From Candidatus Poseidoniaceae archaeon (lineage in GTDB: Archaea; Thermoplasmatota; Poseidoniia; Poseidoniales; Poseidoniaceae), in assembly GCA_022424925.1 (NCBI GenBank), contig JAKMGM010000073.1, positions 1-22,657 of the forward strand: DNA of 22,657 bases, read 5' to 3'. The stretch's first letter is position 1. Every line of letters begins with the position of its first letter. Shown here one piece after another: positions 15,418 to 22,270 of the stretch. The notes beneath the pieces were generated by a model. That model was not told the DNA's origin and did not search any database. It was given only the letters and a program-made list of their open reading frames with translations. The position numbers and the translations under genes were made by a program.

Positions 15418-16377
15418 TCATCGATTCTTTCGTTCCAACATCAATCGAGGGTTTTCGGTAACGCCAAATTCACGGCGCATCTCTATCACACGCTGGTGGA
15501 ATTCTTTGGAAAGCGTCCAGTACTCCAGCGAACCCGCTCCCGCACCGGAGTTCGTCGGTTTGTTGAGTAACACGGTTGGCGCTCCACTCCACGGCGCTTC
15601 TGCTACCTTCACTAATCTGCGAACGGTCGTTTTGAACAATTTATTTGGCATCTTTCGGTTCACTTCGTCACAGACGTGACGGCTAAGTTTTGAACGGGCA
15701 TCGACCATGGTCATAGCGATTCCAAAGATTTTCAAATTGCGATTGATTCGTCGCTGAATCATTTTTATGGAATTCATCAACATGCTGAATCCTTCAAGTG
15801 CGTAGTATTCAGCTTGCACGGGCACCATGACCCAATTTGCTGCACACATGGCGTTGATTGAGAGCAAACCGAGCGACGGAGGCGTATCGATGATGATGTA
15901 GTCAAACTGATCAATGATTGGGAGAAGCGCTTCTCTCAAGCGCGTTTCACGTCCGATTTTGTGGCTTAACTCTATCTCGGCACCAGAGAGGTGAATATCG
16001 CTTGGCAGAAGCCAAAGGTGCCCAACTGACAGGTTCTCAGGTGGCTTTTTGTTGTTGTTTCGCATGCTCCATGCGTCTCGCATAGACTGCGTGAGTTCTT
16101 CAGGGCCGATGAGATATTCATCCATAATCGGGAGGTCTTCACCCGAATCATTGGTGAGCAAATCGTATGCCGTTTTCTTGATGTTCTTCTTTTCTACACC
16201 GAACGATGTGGCGCAATTTCCTTGTGGGTCCAAGTCAATGAGCAGCACCTTGGCTTGTGGTAAACCTTGTCGAGATGAACCCTTGGCAAGAGCAGCCGCC
16301 ATGTTGACGGCCGTGGTGGTTTTTGCACAACCGCCCTTCTGGTTGGCAACTGCAACGACCATCTTGTAGGGGTTCAT
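15418..16377 (-). CDS. ParA/Soj-type partition ATPase
   Basis: The 319-residue product is a deviant-Walker P-loop ATPase. NQKGGCAKTTTAVNMA (residues 12-27) is the ParA Walker A with its signature first lysine K14, followed by LLIDLDPQGN (A') and YIIIDTPPSLGLLS (Walker B). QAEYYALEG and a conserved TMVDAR region follow. ParA dimers bind DNA or a membrane in an ATP-dependent way and move cargo such as chromosomes, plasmids or protein assemblies. It is about 60 residues longer than standard Soj because of an insertion at about 65-115 (charged, NNNKKPP). No ParB follows; the RHH-like gene could play that part. ATG 16377 has a GAGGAG ribosome-binding site at 16387-16392. The 72-nt spacing behind the MoxR gene makes co-transcription plausible. 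Confidence 0.9.
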   Translation of the reverse strand: MNPYKMVVAVANQKGGCAKTTTAVNMAAALAKGSSRQGLPQAKVLLIDLDPQGNCATSFGVEKKNIKKTAYDLLTNDSGEDLPIMDEYLIGPEELTQSMRDAWSMRNNNKKPPENLSVGHLWLLPSDIHLSGAEIELSHKIGRETRLREALLPIIDQFDYIIIDTPPSLGLLSINAMCAANWVMVPVQAEYYALEGFSMLMNSIKMIQRRINRNLKIFGIAMTMVDARSKLSRHVCDEVNRKMPNKLFKTTVRRLVKVAEAPWSGAPTVLLNKPTNSGAGAGSLEYWTLSKEFHQRVIEMRREFGVTENPRLMLERKNR

Positions 16378-16449
16378 GTTCTCACGCTCCTCGGACAGTT
16401 TGATGAGAGAGGTCTTCCCCTTTCAATGCAGGCCCTTGAGTTTTGAACA

Positions 16450-17460
16450 TCAAGCAGGTTGGATGACGGGCACTGGAACTTCCGAAAGGATTTTTCGGAC
16501 AATGTGCATTCCGGTAATACCGCGAATCTTCGCCTCAGGCTTCATGTTGATTCGGTGTGAAATGATTTGCAATGCGATGTCTTTGATGTCATCAGGTATG
16601 ACATAATTTCGGCCAGCGATTGCTGCAGCAGCGCGACCGGTCTTGAACAGCGATTGCGATGCACGCGGTGATGCACCGTTGGTGACTCTGTGGTCTTCAC
16701 GGGTTCTCTGAACAATTTCTACAATGTAAGAGAGAATTGCAGGGTCAACGTGAACCGTTTCAAGTGCTTTCTGCATAGCCACTAATTTCTTTGGGGTCGT
16801 GATTTGTTCGACGTCGTGACTGTCTTTTCCACGAAGTTTTCTTCGCGCAAGGATTGCCTTTTCTTGTGGGCGGTCTGGGTATCCCATACTCAACTTCATC
16901 AAAAAGCGGTCCATTTGAGCTTCCGGTAGAGGATATGTACCTTCTTGTTCAATTGGGTTTTGCGTAGCGAGAACAACGAATGGAGCCGGCAGTTTGTGGG
17001 TGATACCCTCAATCGTCACTTGCTTTTCTTCCATTGCCTCAAGCAATGCTGCTTGTGTCTTCGGAGGAGCTCGGTTAATTTCATCAGCGAGCAATATATT
17101 CGAAAACAAAGGACCAGCACGAAGCTTGAACTCTCCTGATTTTTGGTCGTACATGTACGTCCCCATAATGTCGGAAGGAAGCAAGTCGGGTGTGAATTGA
17201 ACACGCTTGAACTTACAACCCAGTGCTCGAGCGAAGGTGTTTGCAAGCAACGTCTTTGCAAGTCCAGGGAAGTCTTCCAACAGCATGTTGCCGTTGGAGA
17301 GAATACCAACGGTGACTCTGCGAAGGTTTTGCGGCTTACCGATAATGACTTTGCCAACTTCAGCCATGAGGCTGTTGGAAATGGCTGAAACCGTCCCAAT
17401 CAAGTCTTGTGCGGCGGGGTTTTGACCCATAGCGGGTGTTCCAGTCATTCCAGATTCCAT
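16450..17460 (-). CDS. MoxR-family AAA+ ATPase
   Basis: This is a 336-residue AAA+ ATPase. Walker A is EDFPGLAKT (62-70), in the MoxR style where the first glycine is replaced. Walker B is ILLADEINR (122-130), and sensor 1 is ATQNP (165-169), followed by the typical EQEGTYPLPEAQMDRF. The C-terminal lid contains GASPRASQSL. MoxR proteins act as chaperone-like remodelers, usually beside von Willebrand A or DUF58 proteins; none is encoded next to this copy. I chose ATG 17460 rather than the upstream TTG 17487 because a TATA-like box at 17500-17505 would place the mRNA start near 17476. The gene follows aIF5B by 98 nt and precedes ParA by 72 nt on the same strand. Confidence 0.9.
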   Translation of the reverse strand: MESGMTGTPAMGQNPAAQDLIGTVSAISNSLMAEVGKVIIGKPQNLRRVTVGILSNGNMLLEDFPGLAKTLLANTFARALGCKFKRVQFTPDLLPSDIMGTYMYDQKSGEFKLRAGPLFSNILLADEINRAPPKTQAALLEAMEEKQVTIEGITHKLPAPFVVLATQNPIEQEGTYPLPEAQMDRFLMKLSMGYPDRPQEKAILARRKLRGKDSHDVEQITTPKKLVAMQKALETVHVDPAILSYIVEIVQRTREDHRVTNGASPRASQSLFKTGRAAAAIAGRNYVIPDDIKDIALQIISHRINMKPEAKIRGITGMHIVRKILSEVPVPVIQPA

Positions 17461-17499
17461 AAGTAAGCCCCTGAGGATATTTGACAACCCGAACTATCC

Positions 17500-17505
17500 A
17501 TATAT
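17500..17505 (-). promoter_or_regulatory. TATA box for the MoxR (-ParA) unit
   Basis: The minus strand reads CATATATG, a strong A/T element in the 98-nt gap. The predicted mRNA start is near 17476, 16 nt before ATG 17460 and downstream of the TTG alternative. Confidence 0.4.
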
Positions 17506-17558
17506 GAATGTGAGGTGTGAATAAGTCATACACTTTCAGCAGGACTGCGTAGAGGCTC

Positions 17559-19538
17559 TCAAAGTTTCCATCCAAAACCGTACCTTCGGTCTTCAAGAAT
17601 GTGGTTGTGAATCTTTTTAATTTCATCAAATGCGGATTTTTCGGACTCGGTCAACGATATATGCCGCATCATTTTCGCATCATTCGAAGGCACATCAGCC
17701 CAAAATTCTTCATCGTCCACGATTTTGCTTCGAGTGAATCGAATGTTCATTTTCACCGGCACTTGTTCCCCTTCTCGAGCGATAGTTTGGCCATCTTCAC
17801 CAATTGACATTATTTTCCCGAGGGTTCGACCTGTGCCATCGTTACGTAGCAGTTCTTGTCCAACGCGCAGGCTTCCTTTCAACACGTGAACTCCGAACAG
17901 TGCGGGATCATCGTTCATCATGCCGTACTTGGTGAGATATCGTACCTGACCGGGCATGAAGACAGGCCCTGACGATGAGGACGCACGTTCACGTATAGCC
18001 TCAATCGTGTCATCGATTTTCTCAATAATCTGGTAAATGAGGTTTGAATGTATGAAATTATATCGGGGTGTTGAACCTTTTTTTGTGCTGCTGGCCAATT
18101 CCTTTCGGACTTGGTCGTTCCCTTCAACTGAAAGAGCGATAAGAAAGCGATGCTCTTCATGTTCCGTGGCCTGAATCATACGTATATCACTGCGGTTAAC
18201 AGGGCCGACTTCTGCTTTGCTGATCGGTATCTTTCGTTTCGCCAGTTCATCAATCACTGCTTCGAGTCCACCAACCGTACGGGCTTTGACGACTGCGCCA
18301 ACCCGTAATTCATCGGCGTAAACACATTGTTCTGAGAAGAGTGTTTTGTCAGCATCTGGGTTTTTGTGGGAGCCGAAAAAGTGAGATCGCGCCATCACAT
18401 TTTTGCAAACACTGCACATAATCGGCGTTGCGTTGCGAATTCGCTTCGTTTCATCATTCATCAATTTGACAGCATCTGAAGTATCTTCACCTTCGCCTGG
18501 GAAGAAAATTTGACTTCCAATAAGGATATCTTGCATGTCTGGAATACTCAGTTTCAATCCACGAGCAGCAGAGGCTGTTTTGACGCTGTCCCAACGGTTA
18601 CCGGCATCTCGCATTTCCGCCATTCCGGACGGTACTCGAATAGCACGGATATGGTTGTTGACGATTCCGGTATTTGTGTTGTACAGTACTTTGTTTCCGA
18701 CTTTCGCAGTCCCTTTTGTTAGGATGACATCCACGGTCTTTCCAAGCCCGACTTCTTCGCGAGATTCGAGGACATAGCCTTCCGCCATTTCGTTTGGGTC
18801 AATGATACGGTCATCTCGGGCGAAGTGTTGCGCCATAAACAAGAGGACGAACAACAGGTCTTGCAACCCTTCACCGTTTTTTGCACTCATCGGGACAAAG
18901 AGGCGGTCGTTTTCGATGTCGAAGTTTCCAAGGCCTTCCCAATATTTGGTAATGTTATAGTTGTGCTTTGCGACTTCGCCTAAAAGTTCGTAGAACTTTT
19001 TATCGGCTAAGGCTTGAGCATCTTTTGACTGGTTTTTCCAGGATTCCCATGAAGAGCGGCCTCTTTTGGACTCCCATTGATGGATTCGATCAATTTTATT
19101 ACCAACGATAACAAAAGGCACGCCTTTTGAAGTCAATGTTTTGATGCTTTGAACGGTTTGGGGCTTGAAACCTTCGACCATGTCAACGATTAAAATTCCG
19201 ATATCTGCAACGCCTCCACTGCGATTGCGAATTGAACCAAACGACTGATGGCCAGGTGTATCGATGAAAATGAGGCCTGGGATTTCGATGTTTGGTTTTT
19301 CTTTGAACGGCATGCTCGCAATGGCTGTTTCCATAAGGCTTGCAGGGACATTCGTAACGCCGAGCTCTTGCGTGATTCCTCCTTCTTCACGGTTCATAAC
19401 GTTGGTTTGACCTTTGTCCCCGATGGAACGAAGAAGGTCAAGAAGGCTTGTTTTGCCGTGGTCGACGTGGCCGGTGACCGCAACAATAGGTTGACGAACA
19501 CCAAGCGCGTTCTTTTCCAAGCCGTCGTCATTGGACAT
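17559..19538 (-). CDS. infB: Translation initiation factor aIF5B (IF2-like GTPase)
   Basis: The 659-residue product is the GTPase that promotes ribosomal subunit joining and initiator tRNA placement. G motifs are visible: GHVDHGKT (23-30), DTPGH (93-97), NKID (147-150) and SAK (218-220). Switch II continues HQSF where most homologues have HEAF. Domain II, the domain III linker (VGGLEAVIDELAKRKIPI) and the C-terminal domain (RYLTKYGMM, RVGQELL) are present. It is about 60 residues longer than usual archaeal aIF5B. The extra length includes a Cys/His segment (C375, C378, H386, H390, C405) between domains II and III that may bind zinc. ATG 19538 is chosen over TTG 19547. The gene is last in the ribosomal cluster, 25 nt after ndk. 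Confidence 0.95.
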   Translation of the reverse strand: MSNDDGLEKNALGVRQPIVAVTGHVDHGKTSLLDLLRSIGDKGQTNVMNREEGGITQELGVTNVPASLMETAIASMPFKEKPNIEIPGLIFIDTPGHQSFGSIRNRSGGVADIGILIVDMVEGFKPQTVQSIKTLTSKGVPFVIVGNKIDRIHQWESKRGRSSWESWKNQSKDAQALADKKFYELLGEVAKHNYNITKYWEGLGNFDIENDRLFVPMSAKNGEGLQDLLFVLLFMAQHFARDDRIIDPNEMAEGYVLESREEVGLGKTVDVILTKGTAKVGNKVLYNTNTGIVNNHIRAIRVPSGMAEMRDAGNRWDSVKTASAARGLKLSIPDMQDILIGSQIFFPGEGEDTSDAVKLMNDETKRIRNATPIMCSVCKNVMARSHFFGSHKNPDADKTLFSEQCVYADELRVGAVVKARTVGGLEAVIDELAKRKIPISKAEVGPVNRSDIRMIQATEHEEHRFLIALSVEGNDQVRKELASSTKKGSTPRYNFIHSNLIYQIIEKIDDTIEAIRERASSSSGPVFMPGQVRYLTKYGMMNDDPALFGVHVLKGSLRVGQELLRNDGTGRTLGKIMSIGEDGQTIAREGEQVPVKMNIRFTRSKIVDDEEFWADVPSNDAKMMRHISLTESEKSAFDEIKKIHNHILEDRRYGFGWKL

Positions 19539-19563
19539 GTGAATCAACTACGTGGTGATTCGA

Positions 19564-20010
19564 CTATTCATAAACCCAAGAAGTGATGGTTTGTTCCCAA
19601 TCCATGAGTCCTTCTGGAAACCAAAGTCCGAGTTCGAATTCAGCCGTATCTGCTGCATCTGAGCCGTGAATCATGTTGTATCCCATGTCCATGCCAAAGT
19701 CGCCACGGATGGTTCCCGGAGCAGCTTCTCGGCCGTTGGTTGCGCCAATGAGGGTTCGAGCAACGGCAATGGCATCTTTTCCGGACCATGCCATGCAAAC
19801 GACCGGCCCAGAGGTCACGAATTTGATTAATCCCGGATAGAAGGGGCGTTCAGCGTGTACAGCATAGTGGGTTTCCGCAGTTTCTTTGCTTGGAACAACC
19901 GATTTTAATCCGACGAGTTTGAGTCCTTTCTGCTCAAAACGTCCAATAATTTCTCCGATGAGTCCGCGTTGTACGCCGTCAGGTTTGATCATAATGTAGG
20001 TTGTTTCCAT
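19564..20010 (-). CDS. ndk: Nucleoside diphosphate kinase
   Basis: This 148-residue enzyme transfers the gamma phosphate between nucleoside tri- and diphosphates. It has IKPDGVQRGLIG (8-19), the active-site NMIHGSD with the phosphorylated H115, RPFYPGL, and the C-terminal half (ATNGREAAPGTIRGDFG) of the family. Length is normal. ATG 20010 is preceded by GGTGA at a 5-nt spacing (20016-20020), which decides it over an upstream TTG. A possible TATA-like element (TCATAAAG, near 20042-20049) and a T6 run at 20093-20098 lie between it and eL24, so it may be read both from the operon and from its own promoter. The pairing with eL24, eS28 and aIF5B is a known archaeal arrangement. Confidence 0.97.
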   Translation of the reverse strand: METTYIMIKPDGVQRGLIGEIIGRFEQKGLKLVGLKSVVPSKETAETHYAVHAERPFYPGLIKFVTSGPVVCMAWSGKDAIAVARTLIGATNGREAAPGTIRGDFGMDMGYNMIHGSDAADTAEFELGLWFPEGLMDWEQTITSWVYE

Positions 20011-20092
20011 GGTGTTCACCAATTCAGCCGACTTGACGCCCCTTTATGAGCCATACGGAGGAACAGCGACAGCGGTTGCGCTCTAACTTGTT

Positions 20093-20098
20093 AAAAAA
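20093..20098 (-). terminator. Possible T-tract terminator after eL24
   Basis: Six T on the minus strand (GGTTTTTTAAC) about 26 nt after the eL24 stop. Archaeal termination often uses T-rich stretches; this one is short, so it may only attenuate. Confidence 0.25.
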
Positions 20099-20123
20099 CC
20101 AGTGCACTTGGCAGAAGAGTGCT

Positions 20124-20312
20124 TCAAAAGCCACCCTTCACATAGTGACGGGTCCACTTCACTCGGCGCGAGTTTCGCTTGAGTTTCACCATGTTCTTGC
20201 GTGCTTTTGAGTTCTTAAACCACAAGACACTTCCGTCTCGGCGGACGAACATCATGCCCGTACCAGGTTCAATCTCTTCTCCAGAAAAATTACAGATTCG
20301 TCGTTCAGGCAT
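20124..20312 (-). CDS. rpl24e: Ribosomal protein eL24 (L24e), zinc-less form
   Basis: This is a 62-residue protein of the large ribosomal subunit. It has the family core CNFSGEEIEPGTGMMFVRRD and a conserved basic end (RVKWTRHYVKGG). Typical archaeal eL24 has four zinc-binding cysteines; here only C7 remains, and the other positions are S10, K33 and A37. In this it resembles the eukaryotic CSFSG form, as does its KRNSRRVKWT segment. ATG 20312 has GGTGA 6 nt upstream, overlapping the end of eS28. The gap to eS28 is 6 nt, so the two are surely co-transcribed. Confidence 0.95.
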   Translation of the reverse strand: MPERRICNFSGEEIEPGTGMMFVRRDGSVLWFKNSKARKNMVKLKRNSRRVKWTRHYVKGGF

Positions 20313-20318
20313 TGTTCA

Positions 20319-20543
20319 TCACCGTGCGTTCAATTTACGGGCTTCTCGGCCGGTATCCTTGAGCATCAAAATATCCCCAACACGAATCGGTCCGAGGACG
20401 TTACGAGAAATAATTCGTCCGACGTCACGAGGGTTGGGTGCGTCGTTCACACGAACCTTCACTTGAGTTGCTTCGCCTGTCATACCGGTTCGACCGACAA
20501 TTTCGACGACTTCAGCAGGCCATCCACCGAGTTCTTCGCTCAT
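20319..20543 (-). CDS. rps28e: Ribosomal protein eS28 (S28e)
   Basis: This 74-residue protein of the small ribosomal subunit sits near the mRNA exit site. It is recognised by PAEVVEIVGRTGMTGEATQVKVRV and the invariant end GDILMLKDTGREARKLNAR. ATG 20543 (MSEELGG) is chosen over ATG 20552 and TTG 20570 because GGAGATGA, 7 of 8 matches to the archaeal ribosome-binding consensus, sits 5 nt before it. The gene lies 23 nt after eL8/L7Ae and 6 nt before eL24. Confidence 0.95.
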   Translation of the reverse strand: MSEELGGWPAEVVEIVGRTGMTGEATQVKVRVNDAPNPRDVGRIISRNVLGPIRVGDILMLKDTGREARKLNAR

Positions 20544-20548
20544 TTTTG

Positions 20549-20556
20549 TCATCTCC
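20549..20556 (-). promoter_or_regulatory. Ribosome-binding site that fixes the eS28 start
   Basis: The minus strand reads GGAGATGA, followed by 5 nt and ATG 20543. Its ATGA contains the competing upstream ATG 20552. Confidence 0.55.
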
Positions 20557-20566
20557 ACATTTGGTT

Positions 20567-20947
20567 TCAAGCCTTGAGCCCGTTAATGGCTTCAACAACT
20601 TTGCTAAATTCTTCTTGAGCCCCTTTGGTGATTTCCATCACGGCAATAGAGGCTGCTTTGACACCTGCTGGAAGTCCAGCGGCTTGTGCGAGATGTTCTT
20701 GAGAAGGAACGTATCCGAAAGGAATTCCTTTTTCTGCGCAAATCAATGGGACGTGGGCAAGGAGTTCAGGAGGGTTGACATCTTCTGCGAGGATGATGAA
20801 TTGTGCAGTGCCGCGCTCTGCGGTCTTTGTCACTTCATTGCTACCTTTCTTGATGCGGCCGTTGGAATTGGCTTGCAGCATGTCGTAGATTTGGTTCGAT
20901 ACTTCTTCAGGGGTTTCAAATTGCACGTGTACAGTCACTGGAATCAC
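20567..20947 (-). CDS. rpl7ae: Ribosomal protein eL8 / L7Ae, kink-turn RNA-binding protein
   Basis: This 126-residue protein binds kink-turns in 23S rRNA and, in archaea, also in box C/D and H/ACA guide RNPs and RNase P. The family signature is NEVTKTAERGTAQFIILAED and VNPPELLAHVPLICAEKGIPFGYV. The start is GTG at 20945-20947, with GAGG and a 5-nt spacer before it; the nearby ATG at about 20960 runs into a stop after four codons. It is the first gene of the cluster eL8-eS28-eL24-ndk-aIF5B and has a TATA box about 46 nt upstream. In several archaea L7Ae binds kink-turns in its own leader; I see no clear kink-turn here. Confidence 0.95.
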   Translation of the reverse strand: MIPVTVHVQFETPEEVSNQIYDMLQANSNGRIKKGSNEVTKTAERGTAQFIILAEDVNPPELLAHVPLICAEKGIPFGYVPSQEHLAQAAGLPAGVKAASIAVMEITKGAQEEFSKVVEAINGLKA

Positions 20948-20990
20948 TCTGTCCTCATGTTAAGGGCGTTCCTCCGCACAACCTCGCGGA

Positions 20991-20996
20991 TATAAA
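20991..20996 (-). promoter_or_regulatory. TATA box of the eL8-eS28-eL24-ndk-aIF5B cluster
   Basis: The minus strand reads TTTATA within TGTTTATATCC. The predicted start of transcription is near 20967, leaving a leader of about 20 nt with the GAGG site before GTG 20947. Confidence 0.5.
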
Positions 20997-21085
20997 CACA
21001 GCGGAAGGAATAGCCGGGTTGATTGTTCGGTTTAGAGATATGAAAACTGTGGAATCTACAGGTCAAGTGGGGTACTGAAAGACCT

Positions 21086-22030
21086 TCAATGCCATTCAAG
21101 CCGTTCAAACAATTCATTCACGCCTCGAGCGAGGGCAGGTCCGCCGGAGATAACATCACGAGGATTTGAAAGTGAACCTGTTGCATGCACGCCGTCGACA
21201 TATCGAATGAGCCGAGCGATCGCCCCTCCGGTAAACAATCCGTGCGAGCATGCAGCATGAACCGCAATGGCGCCTTGGTTGCGCAATGCTTCTGCAGCTC
21301 TGCAAATTGTACCTCCAGTTGCAATCATATCATCGACAATGGCCACCGTCTTCCCGTCTACATTCAGATTCTTTGCTTTGTGAACAATGGTATGGGCGTC
21401 AATACGAGTTTTCTCAAGATACGAAAACTCACAGTTCATCTCTTTGGCAACGGTAGATGCTCGGTCAATCGCTCCTTTGTCCGGGGAGAGAATGAAATCA
21501 GGTTGAACGTGTTCTTGCAAATGCAATGCTAATTCAGGCATGGCAGATGTGAATGCAACAGGAACGGGCAAATCTTCCAACACAGAGGGGGCGTGTAAAT
21601 CGAAGACGATTATTCCGTCACATCGTGAGGCCAAGAGGTGGCCGATGGCTCGAGCAGAAATTGCTTCACCTGGTTTGAATCGCTTGTCTTGCCTCGAATA
21701 GCCGAAATAAGGTATTGCTAAGAGAATACCAGGTCCGACATCATCAAGTTGTTGCGGACCAATTTCACGCAAGTTTTCCATTGTACCTTTCCGTACATCG
21801 TTGATGGCCTCAAGCATGAGCAGCGTTTCAACGATTCCGGAATCGGGGAACGTATTCGAGACCAACACAACTGGTTCGTTACGTACAGCTTCGATGGTTT
21901 CACTCGGAATACGGATATATCCTTCTGAATCCGGAAAACGGCGCGTTTCAAGCGGATGATGTGACCATCCCAGTGAAGTTGCTAACTGCTCGGCTAACAA
22001 ACGAGAATTGCTTCCGGATAAGACGACCAT
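21086..22030 (-). CDS. prs: Ribose-phosphate diphosphokinase (PRPP synthetase)
   Basis: This 314-residue cytoplasmic enzyme makes PRPP from ribose 5-phosphate and ATP for nucleotide, His and Trp synthesis. It is recognised by RRFPDSEGYIRI, IPYFGYSRQDKRF (ATP site), the catalytic LEKTR (K207, R209) and the PRPP loop VAIVDDMIATGGTI (229-242). Before YFGYSRQ there is an insertion of about 20 residues (KGTMENLREIGPQQLDDVGP) compared with usual family members, and FPDGE is FPDSE. ATG 22030 is chosen over TTG 22048. It is 89 nt downstream of tRNA-Ile on the same strand, without a convincing TATA box between, so joint transcription is possible. Confidence 0.95.
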   Translation of the reverse strand: MVVLSGSNSRLLAEQLATSLGWSHHPLETRRFPDSEGYIRIPSETIEAVRNEPVVLVSNTFPDSGIVETLLMLEAINDVRKGTMENLREIGPQQLDDVGPGILLAIPYFGYSRQDKRFKPGEAISARAIGHLLASRCDGIIVFDLHAPSVLEDLPVPVAFTSAMPELALHLQEHVQPDFILSPDKGAIDRASTVAKEMNCEFSYLEKTRIDAHTIVHKAKNLNVDGKTVAIVDDMIATGGTICRAAEALRNQGAIAVHAACSHGLFTGGAIARLIRYVDGVHATGSLSNPRDVISGGPALARGVNELFERLEWH

Positions 22031-22119
22031 GCGATTCCCTTGGTGCAAGCGAAGTGGTGGCCCTTCATGTTCTTTGCGAATGCTCAGGTTCGACGACTCT
22101 GCATGGAAGGAACAAAGAG

Positions 22120-22193
22120 TGCGCGAGGCAGGACTTGAACCTGCGACCTCCCGGTTATCAGCCGGGTGCTCTAACCGACTAAGCTACCCGCGC
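22120..22193 (-). tRNA. tRNA-Ile (GAU)
   Basis: On the minus strand the acceptor GCGCGGG pairs with CTCGCGC (one G-U). The anticodon stem CCCGG/CCGGG encloses CTGATAA with anticodon GAT at 22157-22159. The T arm is GCAGG-TTCAAGT-CCTGC and the discriminator is A. Length is 74; no intron, and CCA is not encoded. Confidence 0.95.
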
Positions 22194-22219
22194 AACTGTA
22201 GTTCGGCCGACTCACCTCC

Positions 22220-22237
22220 CCGTCATAAGAGTGACGG
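22220..22237. repeat. Perfect inverted repeat between PRC-barrel gene and tRNA-Ile
   Basis: CCGTCA and TGACGG are perfect 6-bp arms around a 6-nt loop, 34 nt after the PRC-barrel stop and 27 nt before the tRNA in transcription order. It could be a 3' hairpin, a processing signal or a protein site. Confidence 0.35.
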
Positions 22238-22270
22238 AGAGTTAATGTTCGTTTCCGTGGTGTTACAGAA

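Noticed and set aside
17251..17277. MoxR Walker A looks broken (EDFPGLAKT, Asp for the first Gly)
   Set aside because: ED-x-PG-x-GKT/AKT variants are normal in MoxR proteins; the later Gly-Lys/Ala-Lys-Thr part is kept.
20438..20995. Forward frame of 185 codons opposite eL8 and eS28
   Set aside because: Entirely antisense to two ribosomal protein genes with unmistakable family sequence.
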